A stretch of 64,000 nucleotides of DNA from Prorocentrum cordatum (GCA_963575745.1 CAUYUJ010004333.1:1-64000); one strand, 5' to 3'; positions 30,600 through 42,907 are shown, counted from the stretch's first letter. The notes: generated from the letters alone by a model not told the origin. Made by a program: numbers and translations.

Positions 30600-31060
30600 A
30601 CTAAGAGGCGAGCCGAAGTGTAATGAGTGTGGGTGAGTCTGAGTGTGAGCGGCTCTGAGTATGTGTGCGTCTCAGCTTGAGTGTCAGTGTGCTCTAGCCC
30701 TGGCAGCCTGCTCTGACAGCAGAGAAGTCTGGGTGGAGGGGCACACGCAGGCAGACCGCCGGAGACATCCCCAGCAAAGAAGCCCGAGTATGAGTTCGCG
30801 TGGGTGCGAAAAGGGCCCAGTGTGAGTGCATGTGAGTGTGAGTGCGTCTGAACGTGAGCATGTCTTGGTGTCAGTGAGCATGGCTGTAAGTGAGTATGAG
30901 TGAGAGCGCGCATGAGAGTCAGTGGTCGGTGGTCGGCATCTGAGTGGCTCTGAGCATGAGCGAAACTGAGCGCGAGTAAGTCTAAGCGCGATTGAGGCTG
31001 AGTTCTAGTGCGTCTGAGTACGAGTGGGTCTGGGTGCGCGAGGGAGGCAGCTGCGTGAGT
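30600..31060. repeat. degenerate GTGAGTCTGAGT repeats
   Basis: Irregular 6-12-bp units built from GTGAGT and CTGAGT. Confidence 0.75.
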
Positions 31061-31261
31061 GAGTGGGGCGGAGGCGTCCCATCAGTCACGAGCACCCCAT
31101 CCCATTTCATGGGGGCAGGTCGCGACTGTCGGAGCTCCGGGGGCCCCTCGCGGATGGGAGCGCCGAGGGGTCCAGCCGCAGCTGGACTGGTAGAGGCCTC
31201 ATGGAGGCTCCTTGGGGCCCTCTGAAGGCCTCTCGGAGCCCTCCTGCGCCACCTCCTCGGG

Positions 31262-32040
31262 CCTCCTTTTCCTCCTCCTCCTCCTTTTCCTCCTCCTCCT
31301 CCTCCTCCTCCTTTTCCTCCTCCTCCTCCTCCTCCCCTCCTCCTCTCCTCCTCCTCCTCCTCCTCCTCCTCCTCCCCCTCCTCCTCCCCCTCCTCCTCCT
31401 CCTCCTCCTCCTCCTCCTCCTCCTCCTCCTCCTCCTCCTCCTGCTTGCTCTTGGGGTCGCACTTGGGCCCCCCTTCGGGGCCGTCTGCGGGCCGACTTCC
31501 ACGCAGTCGTGGGCCATCTTGAAGCGCTCGGCGGCCCCTCCTGACACCACCATGGGCCTCCGCTTGGCACCCTGGTGGCCCCCCCCCCCCCCCCTGGGGC
31601 CGTGGGGCTTTTCTGGGGTTCATTTTGGCGCCCTCTTTGGGGCATCTTGGGCCCTGTCGGAGCACCTCTTGGGGCCATTTTCGGCGCCACTCTTGGAGAC
31701 CTTCCTGGGCCCTCTTCGGCCTTCCTCTATGGCCTTCGCGGGGCAGGTCTTGGAGGCCAAGGGGCCCTCGCGGAGCCTCGGCGGGTTTCGTCGGGGTACT
31801 TCCTGGGCATCTCTTGAAGCCATTCGGAGGCCATCTTCGAGTCCTCTTGGGGCGCCTCTTGCGACTGTTCTATGCCTGCCTGGGGCTTCTTGGGTCCCTC
31901 TTCGAGCCTCTCTTGGGGCTTCCTTGGGGCCCCACTCGGTGCTCTCTTGGGATCTTCTGGGGCTGCCCTTTGGAGTTCTCCTGGGTCCCCCTTGGGGCGC
32001 TCTTGGGATCTTCGTGCAGCGCCTTGTCTGGAATCATCTC
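31262..32040. repeat. (TCC)n tract followed by CTTGGGGCC-type repeats
   Basis: TCC triplets to about 31440, then degenerate TCTTGGGGCC units. The long open frame covering both is a repeat artefact. Confidence 0.85.
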
Positions 32041-32194
32041 TGCTCGGTTCACGTTCTTCATGATTCTTCATTCATACTTCTGCTCCCCAAGCTCGAACCA
32101 TTAGTGGGTAACTCCTGATGTTGCATGTGCGTGAACTCATCTGCTGTCGTGGGCTGGAGCTTGCTAGAACCAAACCGCGCACGAAGCGTGCGTG

Positions 32195-33161
32195 ATTATA
32201 GTACATATGTATGTAGTGGTTGATCTGGCTCTGTATGCATGTATGCAAATACGTATGTATGTACACACGTACGTATGCATGTATGCTTGCGTGTGTGCCT
32301 GCATGTCTGCATGCATGCATACACGGATGTTTCCATATATATATATATATATGCATGTATACCTGCATGCACGCATGTAGGCATGTAGGCATGTATGCAT
32401 TGATGCATGTATGGTTGTACGATTGCCTGCATGTATACGTGTGCGTATAGATGTATGCATGTATGCATGCATGCATGCATGTATGCATGCATGTACACAC
32501 GCACGTATGTATGTCTGTATACATGCAGTAAGCGATATACATGCATCTGTGTGTAAGTCTGCATGTATGTATGTCTATGTGCATGCACGTGCTTATGTAT
32601 GTATGTTCGTTTTTCTGTGAGTAGGTATGAATGCTTGCATGTGTGCGTGTATGCATGTATGTATGCATGTAGTATAGATATGTAGGTATGCATGTATGTA
32701 TGCATGCATGCATGTATGTATATATGCACGTATGGATGTGTGTATGTATATATGTATGTATACATGCATGTATGTATGTTTGTATGGATGTAGGCCTGCA
32801 TGCATGCAGGTACGTATGTAAGGACCGATGCGCACATGCATGTCTGTTTGTCTGCCTGTCTGTCAGTATGTATGTAGTACTATATACATATGTATGCGGT
32901 TGTGTGTCTATATGTGCTCAATTCTGCATGCATGCATGCATGTCTGCATGTACGTAACATGTGTGTTTGTATATGCGTGCGTGCACATATGTATGTATGG
33001 ACACATGCATGCATCTATGTATGTAAGGTATGTCTGTATGTATGAACGAGTGAAAACATGTATGTATGTAGGTATGTCTGTACGTATGCATGTATGTATG
33101 TATGTAGCCAGACATGTTTTTATGTGTGTGTATGCATGCCGGCATGTCTGTATATACATAC

Positions 33162-33196
<35 letters not shown>
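32195..33196. repeat. (TATG)n/(GCAT)n tract ending in (GA)n
   Basis: One kilobase of decayed ATGT/GCAT tetranucleotides. A pure GA run of about 30 bases closes it at about 33164-33196. Confidence 0.92.
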
Positions 33197-33200
<4 letters not shown>

Positions 33201-33369
33201 CAACAAGAAAGAGAGACACCGAGGGCGAGGGCGATCAGGAGATAATTCTGCTTGCAGTTGTGATCGTCGCATCTCTCTTGCCCCTCCTGGGATCCTAGCC
33301 CCTCTTCCTGCCTTCTGCAGTCCGCGCCCCTTCCTCCACTATCCCCCGTGCCCCGCTCCTTGTCCTCGT

Positions 33370-33545
33370 TCTCAGAGCCGTCGTCTTCCTCCTCGTCCTC
33401 CTCTTCCTCCTCTTCCTCCTCTTCCTCCTCTTCGTCCTCCTCCTCTTCCTCCTCCTCGTCTTCCTCGTCCTCGTCCTCCTCGTCCTCCTCCTCCTCCTCC
33501 TCCTCCTCCTCGTCATTCTCCTCCTCCCTCCTTCCTCCTCGTCGT
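33370..33545. repeat. (TCC/TCT)n tract
   Basis: Pyrimidine triplets. A degenerate AGGCTGCGTGCAGAGCCC copy follows at 33630. Confidence 0.9.
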
Positions 33546-33737
33546 CCTCCTCCTTTTATTTCCTGCCAACTCCTTCTCGTACTTTCGCTCCTTCAGCCCG
33601 CCCGCTGCTGCCAATCCTCCTCGCCGCACAGGCTGCGTGCAGAGCCCCCCGTACAGCGCGCCGTACAGAAGCGGCAGCTGGGCTTCTACCCCCGTTCAGG
33701 TCAGGGAGGACGCCAACCGATGCATCCACCATCTAAG

Positions 33738-33885
33738 GCCTCCTCGCGTCGTGGAAAAGGCAGCGGGGAAATCCTCGCCATCTTTAGCCTCTGGGGGCCC
33801 TATCGGGGATCCGGGGCCGTCGTCATCGGTTCGGGAAGAAGCGCCGGTCCCGGGGAAGGGGTCCAGACCTCGGGAGGTCCAAGCC
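33738..33885 (+). repeat. dispersed repeat, inverted copy at 62405-62545
   Basis: Contains GGCCTCCTCGCGTCGTGG, CTCTGGGGGCCCT and GGGGAAGGGGTCCAGACCTC. The reverse complement of 62405-62545 carries the same blocks in the same order. Confidence 0.7.
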
Positions 33886-33954
33886 ACGAAAAGAGATCCG
33901 TGCGAAGGATCCAACCATACGCGGGTGCGAGTGCCGCATGGCAGGTGGGACGAA

Positions 33955-34990
33955 GGAGGGGCAGGTCCCCATGGGGAAACGAAACGCGTAAGGGGTGTGC
34001 CGAAATTTGTGCGGGGCCGCCATGTGGACCCTGCCGCTGGGGCTTTCGGTGGAGCTCCCTATGGGGCCACGAAGCAAGTGAGGGGTGTCTCGAAGTGGGT
34101 GCGAGGCCGCCATGCGGACCCTGCCGCTGGGGCCTTCGGTGGAGCTCGCTATGTGGCCATGAGATGTGTGAGGGATGTGCTGAAGCGACTGCGGGGCCGC
34201 CAGCATGTGGACTCTGCCGCTGAGGCCTTCACTGGAACCCACGAAGCAAGTGAGGGGTCTGCCGAAATTGGCGCGGGGCCGCCATGCAGACCCTGCCGCT
34301 GGGGCCTTCTGTGGAGCTCCTTTTGGGGCCACGAAGCGTGTGAGGGGAGTGCCGACATTTTTGCGGGGCCGCCATGCGGACCCTGCCGCTGGGACCTTCG
34401 ACGGAGCTCGCTATGGGGCCAGGAAGTCCGTAAGGGGAGTGCCGAATCAGGTGCGGGGCCGCCTTGCGACCCTGCCGCTGAGGGCCATGCGGACCTGCCG
34501 CCGGGGCCTTCTAAGGAGCTCCCTATGGGGCCACGCAGCAAGTGAGGGGTCTGCCGAATCGGGTGCGGGGTCGCCATGTGGACCCTGCCGCTGGGGCCTT
34601 CGGTGGAGCTCACTTGGGTGCGCCGGAATGGGCGCGGGGCCGCCATGCTGACCCTGCCACTGGGGCCTCCAGTGGAGCTCCTTACGAGGCCACGAACAAT
34701 CTGAGGTGTGTACTGGCATGAGTGCGGGGCCGCCATGCGGACCCTGCCGCTGGGGCCTTCGGTGGAGCTCCCCATGGGGCCACGAAGCAAGTCAGGGGTG
34801 TGCCGAATCGGGTGCGGGGCCGCCATGTGGACCCTGTCGCTGGGGCCTTCCGTGCGGCTCCGTATGGGGCCGCGAAGCGTGTGATGGGTGTGGCGACTTG
34901 GAGCGGGGCCGCCAGGCGGACTTTGCCGCTAGTGCCCTCGGTGGAGCTCGCCATGGGGCCACGAAGCGTGTAAGGGGTGCGCTGACATGG
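33955..34990. repeat. 90-bp satellite, array B (about 11 units)
   Basis: Same 90-bp period and core as array A (GGGGCCACGAAG, CCTTCGGTGGAGCTCCCTAT), but with GGGGCCGCCATGCGGACCCT in place of the array A middle. A 30-residue repeat remains open across most units. Confidence 0.95.
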
Positions 34991-34994
34991 GGCA

Positions 34995-35112
34995 CGGGGA
35001 TGGGAGGAGGGAGGAGGGCGAGGAGGAAAGAGGAGGAAGGAGGAGGAAGGGGGAGGAGGAAGAAGGAGGAGGAGGAAGGAGGAAGGAGGAAGGAGGAAGG
35101 AGAAAGGAGGTT
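34995..35112. repeat. GGA tract, 3' flank of the minus-strand LINE
   Basis: GGAGGAAGGA units. They read TCC on the LINE sense strand. Confidence 0.85.
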
Positions 35113-35276
35113 CAGAGATTCAGACTTCTCGCGAAGCGAGTCAGAGAAAGTTAGGAGTTAGGCCTTAACCGACTTCTCAGCCTTGCCGAGAGCTTTGGGC
35201 GTGAGGCCTCGGCTGATACGGTCAAGATACTCCCTGCCAGGACGGGTAGGTGGCTTGCACTCCTGGGCCAGGCCAA

Positions 35277-38085
35277 CTATACGGGATTAGCCTGTGGATC
35301 CGCAGGTCTTACAGAACCACAAAGCAAGAGGCTCATGGAACAGCATCTGATGTGAGGGATGGATCCCCCCCCCCCAGCGAGATGGACATGATGCCCCTGA
35401 GGAGCCCGAGCCGTGTGACTGGGCCACCGCTCAGGGCGGAAGCAGTCGGACTTCAGAGGAACTCGCCTCGCCGCCACAGACGTGGACCCATGACAAGTAG
35501 CACACCCCAGCCCACAGTCACTCGTGGAATGGGAGGTCTGAAACAAGGGGCCACCGTGGCGGGGGTCGGCGGGCAGGTCGCACGAGCAGCAGTAGATGGG
35601 GCGCATTTCTTTCAACTTGCCCTGGCGGTCATGTGCGGCAGCCTCCAGGGCCGCCCTCGACAGCCTGTGACGAACACGGCAGGCCGCTTCTTCGATCGAG
35701 GGGGCTCTGTGGCGTTGGGCCTGGGGGGCGCGAGCCTGCCTGGCCGCTGCTCCTGCGAGACAGCCGGCAAGCGTGTTACCCTCGATCATCCACCGAGGAA
35801 CGCTTTGCTCAACAGTCTCCTCCGCCTCGAGGTGGGAAGGAACCTTTAAAACGACAATCTCGCCAGGGTCAGGACCCTGATCCGACAAAGTTTTACCTAC
35901 CATGCGCCACACATCGATATGAGACCCTCTGGGGTGGGCGTAGCAACGACCCCACCATCCCGAGCAGACGGCACCATTATCGGTTACAAAGGCGAGGGGG
36001 CCCCGCGAAAGACGAATGGCTGTGGCGAGCGCATATAACTCGCCCCTGGCAACTGTCTGGAGGGTCCCTGGGAGGGGTCCGAAAAGGTAGGACACTTCGC
36101 CTTGAGAGCGCCATTGTGAGGAATCGACCATCGCCCCCCCCACACGGCGAAGCCGAGGGTTGTGTGTGTCAGGTCCTCCCGAGGCGTCCCCGTGCAAGAT
36201 AACAGGATTATCTAAGGTGCCGACTCCGAAAAAGGTGGGGCCTATCTCGGAGACATTGGGAGGGGCCGACCATGATTCTTCCATATTCGGGGGCTCTACT
36301 TTGGTCCATGAGGCTGGGGTGAGCCCTCGAAACCAAAAACATTATTCTCCTGCTGACTGGGCCTGCGCCTTCGGAACCAAAGACTAGAGTAAGAAACCGC
36401 AGGCGAGGAGTCATACTTACAATCGCACACATAGTACCGGTGCAGAGCGTACTCATCATGAATTTTGCACCGTTGGCAGGAGGCGGACTCGGAACAGCCT
36501 GCCTCCCTCCGCCTCATGGCTGGCCAGGCTTCGCCCACGGCGATGGTCCCCATGAGCTCCGCCAAGCGGCGGCCGTGTGGGAGCTGCTCCAGCTGATACA
36601 GGAACTTCCGGAGACTGAAATTGCCCGCGCGCTTTGGGCGTTGCGTAATGGGGGGGTCATAAATGGGGGGGTGGCGAGGGTGGTCCGAAAAGGTACCCAA
36701 ACGGTACCTAAACGAGCCCCCTGGGGCGCTGGAGGGGCCCGAAAGGGGCACGAAAGGAGACCTTTCCTGACCTTAAGCCATGCCCAAGCGCTCCTCCAGC
36801 ACAGAGCCGCAGCAGCCCTTCGCGGCCTCTCGCCACGGGAGGCGCTGGAGCGTGGCGCGGGACTCCGCCGGCAGCTCCGAGGCCTCGCCCATGGCAGCGA
36901 GGGGCTCTGAGAAAGACCAGCCATGAGCGATGCCGTCGACGCCACTAGGGGGATACCACGCCGCGGGCGAGGGCCCCCGCCCAGCCTGCTTGCAGAAGGT
37001 AGTGCACGACAGCAGTGAGGGGCCTTCCGAAGTGACGAGCTCTGTGCTGAGGCTCGAGTCGCTGGAAATGGTCCATCACATCTCTCCAGACTCGATGAAC
37101 TGGGGCGTGTAAGCATGGATCTTCAATCCATGCCTTGAGCGACATACGAATACATCCTGTGGGTAACGCATATCCTGGATCACTTCTAGGCTCCCGGAGG
37201 TCGAGGAGCGTGGTTAGGCAGCGTCCATGTCGGTGGTTGCCAGCTACCGAGACATCCTCCCCCTGAGGTGCGTGATAGTAGTGAGTGGGAGGCCGTGGAC
37301 TTCGTGGCCGTAAGTCGCTCCAGCCTGTGGGCCAGCTCTCTCTACCTTCAACAGCGTCTGAAACCGTTTGGTGGAAGCCGCGAATCTCCTGATCATGAGG
37401 TGCTGCTTCCTTGTCTGGCTAATGCGCTTAATCCTGGTAGCCAGTGCAAGGCGACGGCCTCCTCCGAGATCGACTCCCAGGTAGGCTGTCTGCTGGGCTC
37501 CTTGAACTGTGATCCCGCGCATCCTCAAACGCCGAACAATAGCATGCGTGGTGGCCATGGAAGAGCATGTGACAACACTCTTCGAAACCAGCTCCAAGGA
37601 TTCGTCCATCAGAGCATTGCTGAGCGCGGTGGCCCCGTTGACGATGGCTTCCTTCACGACAGCAGGCGACCCAACAGCTACTTGGGAGAGGTCGTCGATC
37701 CAGAGCCTCACCGAGAGCATCGGGTTGGCGACAGTGAGGACCTCCATCGCCCTATTGGTCATGCATCTGGCGAAGCGAGTGCCACTGCGTAGGCCTTGGA
37801 TAATGGACCTGGTGGCCTGGAAAGCGTCCGAGGTGGCGTCGAACTGGGCGAGAAGACGTGGACTTGCGCACACCTGCAGCTCGAGAAAGAGAACTCGAGC
37901 TGGAACGCTGTACCGCAGGGCCCCTCTGACCAGCGTGTGCTATTCAATCATATCGTAGGAACTCTTGATGTCGCAGAGGGTGTGGCCACTGGCCATCTTG
38001 AGGCGGCAATGCAATTCCTCGTCGAGGGCTCTCATGAATGCCTCCTTGAGGGCGGAGTTCCCTTCGATCGCCGCATCCCAAGCTG
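35277..38085 (-). pseudogene. broken LINE ORF2: RT, zinc finger, RNase H, C-terminal element
   Basis: Minus strand, 5'-truncated. About 37945-38085 reads [20 protein letters not shown] and [11 protein letters not shown] (RT motif A region), then one stop. About 37244-37940 continues with IIQGLRSGTRFARC (motif B) and RLWIDDLSQVA (about 37700, motif C, WIDD), then AYLGVDLGGGRR and LRGRMSR. About 36945-37145 is a linker. About 36300-36750 carries CQRCKIHDEYALHRYYVC, the post-RT zinc element. About 35277-36284 is RNase H with ILHGDASGG, ARGELYALATA, FVTDNGAVCSGW and GNTLAGCLAG, where the last Asp is lost, then a Cys-rich tail. Successive blocks lie in different frames, so the copy is dead. The order matches the LINE at 12-19 kb, but the sequence is well diverged, so it is a separate subfamily. 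Confidence 0.85.
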
Positions 38086-38094
38086 GTTGCGACT

Positions 38095-38757
38095 CGGAGG
38101 ACGGAGGAAGGAGGAAGGAGGAAGGAGGACGGAGGACTGAGGAAGGAGGAAGGAGGAAGGAGGAAGGAGGAAGGAGGAGGGACGAGGGAGGAGGGAGGAG
38201 GGAGGAGGAAGGAGGGAGGAGGCAGGAGGGAGGAGGGAGGAAGGAGGAGGGGACGAGGGAGGAGGGAGGAGGGAGGAGGGGAGGAAGGAGGAGGGAGGAC
38301 GGAGGAGGGAGGAGGAGGGAGGAGGGAGGAGGAGGAGGGAGGAGGGAGGAGGGGAGGGAGGAGGGAGGAGGAGGGAGGGAGGGGAGGAGGAGCGAGGAGC
38401 GAGGAGGAGCGAGGAGCGAGGAGCGAGGAGCGAGGAGCGAGGAGCGAGGAGCGAGGAGCGAGGAGGGAGGAGGGAGGAGGGAGGAGGGAGGAGGGGAGGT
38501 AGGGAGGAGGAGGAGGGAGGAGGGAGGAGGGAGGAGGGAGGAGGGAGGAGGAGGAGGGAGGAGGGAGGGGAGGAGGGAGGGAGGGGAGGGGGAGGGAGGG
38601 AGGGAGGGAGGGAGGGAGGGAGGGAGGGAGGGAGGGGAGGGAGGAGGAGGGAGGAGGGGAGGAGGAGGAGGAGGAGGAGGAGGAGGGGAGGAGGAGGAGG
38701 AGGAGGAGGAGGAGGAGGAGGAGGGGAGGAGGAGGAGGAGGGGGAGGAAAGGCGAAC
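38095..38757. repeat. GGA/GGGA tract, 5' flank of the minus-strand LINE
   Basis: About 660 bases of GGAGGGAGGA purines with an internal GAGCGAG sub-array at about 38392-38460. Confidence 0.93.
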
Positions 38758-38954
38758 GCGGGGCGCTGTCTCGTCAAAACGAGGACCCAACACCACAGGA
38801 TGGTTTGGAAACAGCACGGCGTCGGAGGTGCGGCACCGGCCCTGGCCGTTCCAGTCTCGGACCCAGGATCGAGGCAGGGGTGCTCCAGCAAACGGGGGCG
38901 GCCAAGAGGGGAGTGATGACTAGCGGGGCTGGATTTTATGGCCAGGACTATGAT

Positions 38955-39165
38955 GTCTTCCCTCCTCCTCCTCCTCCTCGTCCTCCTCCTCCTCCTCCTC
39001 CTCCTCCTCCTCCTCCCCCGTCCTCCCCGTCCTCCTCCCCCCTCCCTCTCTTCTCTCCTCCTCCTCCTCCTTCTCCTTCTCCTCATCCTCTCCTCCTCCT
39101 CCTCCTCCTCCTCCTCCTCCTCCTCCTCCTTCCTCCCCTCTCCTCCCTCCTCCCTCCTCCGGATT
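38955..39165. repeat. (TCC)n tract
   Basis: TCC triplets with TCCCC interruptions. Confidence 0.9.
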
Positions 39166-40290
39166 TCATGGCCCCCTCTTCCTATTTCAGTGCGCCCTTT
39201 GGCCCCCCTTCTCGGCCGCGCACATGCCTCCTGCCATGATCTGCGAGCTCTTCCCTTGGACGCCCTGGAAGGAGGAGCTCGCTGTCCAGGCATCGGGAGG
39301 CCGACGCCGCGCTTCGGCGCACGCTGGCTGGAGTGACGCTGGCGGGAGCTCGACGGACGCCAGCGGAAGTCGCCATTCCAGGCCGTCCAAATGGAGTCGG
39401 AGTACAGCCAAGACGCTGAAGTAAGGAACAGTTTGGGTTCGGAAGGGGCTCGATGTGCCTCAAATCCTTCCCCGGTTGTTCCTCTAGCCCTCAACGTGCA
39501 CGCGTGCGCTTTTGGGGCCGAAAAGGGGCCTCGTTCCTCATCCCTTCTTTCAGCATCCCGACTCTAGATGGGGCCGGACGAAGGCACCACATCGCCGATG
39601 CATCGGCGACGCGGCTCGATGTGAGGCCCGAGGTTCTCCACGCCGACGTCGCCGATGCATCGGCGATGCATCGGCGATGCGGCGCGACCCTCCGACCCGA
39701 TCTAGTCGGACCCCCCTCGAGAGGCTTCCAGCCGTTTCCCCAAGAGAGGTCCACGCGGGCCTTCCCTGGCTTTCTGGAGTCGGTCGCGAGCAGGGGCTCT
39801 CCAGGCACCGGGGGAGGCCAGACGTGAGCCCGGAGCAGACGCATCTTGGAGACCGGGGCCTCGGGGCTCACTTCGGCACGCCCAGGGGCCGGGGGCCTTC
39901 GGGCACACTGTGGCTGTGGCCGCGGCCCCTGCAGCGCCTCACGGGGGGGCACTTCGCCCTGGCCCTGGTCTTGGAGCGCCGGTCTTGGAGCGCGGGGCAC
40001 TCCACGGGGCATTCCACTGGCACCGCGCCGCGTGCCGTCGTCCGTGGGCCCAGGGGCGCGGAACGGGCTCTCGGATGCCCAGGCTCGGAGCACGCCGCCG
40101 TCTTGATCTGGTAGGGCGGCAGAGGTCCGGGCCGAGGGCACGGGCGGGGCCACGGCCAAAGCAGGCGGAGAGGAAGCTGGCGTCCTCCCATCAGGGCAGC
40201 TTCGGCGGCGCCAACGCCGCGTGGCCGAGCCCTTCTTCTGCACTGTCTGGGGTGCCTTGAGCGGGGATGGCAGGAGAAGGATACGGAGGC
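39166..40290. other. GC-rich, no recognised gene; palindromes at 39588-39680
   Basis: Several overlapping frames exist, none with a domain. TCGCCGATGCATCGGCGA occurs near 39590 and again near 39650. Confidence 0.55.
39588..39680. repeat. TCGCCGAT-NN-ATCGGCGA palindromes, locus 1
   Basis: Two copies of an 18-bp perfect palindrome with centre GC, the second extended by a further GATGCATCGGCGAT. Variants lie near 41220 and 45965. Confidence 0.8.
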
Positions 40291-40295
40291 GGAAG

Positions 40296-40650
<355 letters not shown>

Positions 40651-40937
40651 GGGGAGTGAACATGAGAGGGAGAGGGTGGAAGACTGATGTTAGAGCCATC
40701 AGAGGAGAGAGCATCGGAGGCAGGCAACGACGCTGGACCGAAAAGAGGAACGTCTGCATTGGCGACGATGGCAACACTCGTACAGTCCATACTAGCGGTT
40801 GCGCAAGCATCAGCAGTCGCAGCATCAGCAGTCACATCGATAGCAGCGTAATTAGCAGTCGTGTGAGTCATTAGCGCTGCCAACAACCATCGAATCGAGT
40901 CGTGTGTCGGGCTTCGAGTGGTGATGTTGGTGGTGAG

Positions 40938-41010
40938 CAGGAGGAGGAGGAGGAGGAGGAGGAGGAGGAGGAGGAGGAGGAGGAGGAGGAGGAGGAGGAG
41001 GAGGAGGATG
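40938..41010. repeat. (GGA)n tract
   Basis: Uninterrupted GGA triplets. Confidence 0.92.
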
Positions 41011-41195
41011 TGATGTCCACGGTCTCTCCTCCCCAGACCTTTTGCGACTTCGGTCTTTTCCTGTCGCTGGCCCTTGGAGCTCTCGACCCCTCGGGCTTCT
41101 CATCCTGAGTCGCGCTCTCCTCTGGCGCTGACAACTTTGAGCACACATCCGCCGCGATGTACGGGCCGACAGCCAGGTCTGAGTTCCCGGGGACG

Positions 41196-41370
41196 CGATG
41201 ACCTGGAATCGACGGTGCATCGCCGATAGATCGGCGATAGGCCCCAGAGGGGCTAGGATTCAATGACCTGGAATCGACGACTCATCGCCGATGGGGAGGA
41301 GGACGAGGACGAGGAGGAGGACGCGGAGGAGGAGGAGGAGCAGGAGGAGAAGGACGAGGAGGAGTTCTAG
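41196..41370. repeat. palindrome locus 2 with duplicated flank, then GGA
   Basis: ATCGCCGATAGATCGGCGAT (centre AG) near 41220. The sequence ATGACCTGGAATCGACG plus CATCGCCGAT precedes it and recurs near 41264 with only a half palindrome. Confidence 0.75.
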
Positions 41371-41465
41371 GGGTGCGTTCCAGAGGTCGACCCCTTGACC
41401 TGTTCTTGGGTGCGTTTCGGCCTGAACTTCGAGAGGAATCCAGCCGTGGCGGCGAGACTGCTCCT

Positions 41466-41660
41466 GGATGCCCAAAGAGCATGGGCGACGCACGAAAGCT
41501 CCGATCCGACGACGAGGACGAGGACGACGATTCCGTCGAGGCCCAAAGCATGGACGACGCACGAAAACTCCGATCCCGAGGACGAGGACGACGATCCAAT
41601 CAAGGCCACAAGAGCAAGGGCGACGCACAGAAATTCCGATCCGGCGACGAAGACGATTAC
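41466..41660. repeat. tandem repeat of about 65-72 bp, three units
   Basis: Units carry GGCGACGCACGAAAGCTCCG followed by GACGAGGACGACGAT. Lengths are uneven. Confidence 0.75.
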
Positions 41661-41797
41661 GGTCAGGAACTTTTGCTTAGAGTGTCGCGTCCCACCACGC
41701 TGCGGAGCGGCACGCTGTCCACGTCCCGGCCCTCGAGCGCCGACGCCTCGAGATCTTCCCAGCCTCTCGACCCGCGAAGCGGATCGGCACGCTGTAT

Positions 41798-42063
41798 GGG
41801 GCCGCCGCCGCGACACGCTAAGCAAGCGTTCCCGGCCGCATTCTCCATCGAGCCGCCCGCCCTCCAGGCCCTGTCGGACGGGGCCGGGCCGAGGATCGGT
41901 CCGATCCGGTGCGTTCCGCGGCGCCCTGAGGGGGCCGCCGCCGCGACACGCTAAGCAAACGTTCCCGGCCGCATTCTCCATCGAGCCGCCTGCCCTCCGG
42001 GCCCTGTCGGACGGGGCCGGGCCGAGGATCGGTCCAACCCGGAGCGTTCCGCGGCGCCCTGAG
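41798..42063. repeat. 133-bp tandem duplication
   Basis: GGGGCCGCCGCCGCGACACG starts at 41798 and 41931, and the two units are almost identical. Confidence 0.88.
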
Positions 42064-42117
42064 GGGGTCCAGGCGCCCGATACATCCTCCAGAGCCGCCG
42101 GACCTCAGAGCTTCGCT

Positions 42118-42215
42118 AGAATACAAAACGAAGACTTTGCTCGAAGAAAAATAAACGAAGACTTTGCTCGGAGGAAAAAAATAACGAAGACTTTGCTCGG
42201 AAAAAAAGACCTTGC
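42118..42215. repeat. AACGAAGACTTTGCTCGGA tandem units
   Basis: Three units of about 28-30 bp in an A-rich patch within GC-rich sequence. Confidence 0.8.
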
Positions 42216-42271
42216 TTTACATCCTGACCAGGCTTCGCTCGAAGGAACAAACAACGCCGTAAACAGAAACT

Positions 42272-42408
42272 TTTGGCGCTCCGCGCGGATTTCTCGGATC
42301 CGCGCCCGGGGCCCCGGCGGCACCTCCGGCGCCGCCCCTGGCGCGCGGAGCGCGCCAGGGAGGGGGGGTCCAGCGCGAATCCGAGAAATCCGCGTGGAGC
42401 GCGCCAAA
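42272..42408. repeat. foldback element with about 28-bp arms
   Basis: GCGCGGATTTCTCGGAT (42283-42299) pairs with ATCCGAGAAATCCGCG (42379-42394), extended by TTTGGCGC/GCGCCAAA at the outer ends. The inner sequence is very GC-rich. No clear target duplication. Confidence 0.8.
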
Positions 42409-42713
42409 CGTTAATGTTCATGGCGTTTTTCCTTCTTCCACTTGTCCTCGCCCTGGCTTCGTCGTATCCTGCCGCGCGCTCGCTCGGCGATCGCGCGCGG
42501 GGCCGCCCTCCGCCGCGCCCCGCCCGCCGTGTGGCCCCCCGAGCGGAGCCCCCGCGCGCGCCAGGCGCAGGGGCTGCCGGGGGCCGCGCCGCCTGCGCCG
42601 TGGACGCCAGGACGCCGCGCTTTTCGTCGCTGGGGCCGCGGAGCCGTGGCGGAGCCGTGGAAGCCAAGGGCCTGCCTCGGCACGGGCGACGAGACTGTTT
42701 TTTTTATGGGTCC

Positions 42714-42907
42714 GGCGATAACCCGCGTTATCGGGCTTGCCCCCCCCCTCACCCCCCCCAAGGAGAACCTAACCTTGCCGGTTGTGCAGGTCCGGGGTGG
42801 GGGGGCGCGGGCACATGCAGGGCTGCCCACAGCGCGAAGGTTGGGGTTATCGGCCGGCCCCCTCCCCCCCCCCCCTCCCCCCCCCTGGTATAACCCGGGT
42901 TATCGCC
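42714..42907. repeat. GGCGATAACCCG inverted-repeat element
   Basis: GGCGATAACCCG (42714-42725) and its exact complement CGGGTTATCGCC (42896-42907) bound 194 bases. Each end is itself palindromic (GATAACCCGCGTTATC; ATAACCCGGGTTAT). Possible short transposon. Confidence 0.6.

Noticed and set aside
38095-38757. Coding region (Glu/Gly/Arg-rich frames)
   Set aside because: Pure purine repeat, all phases open.
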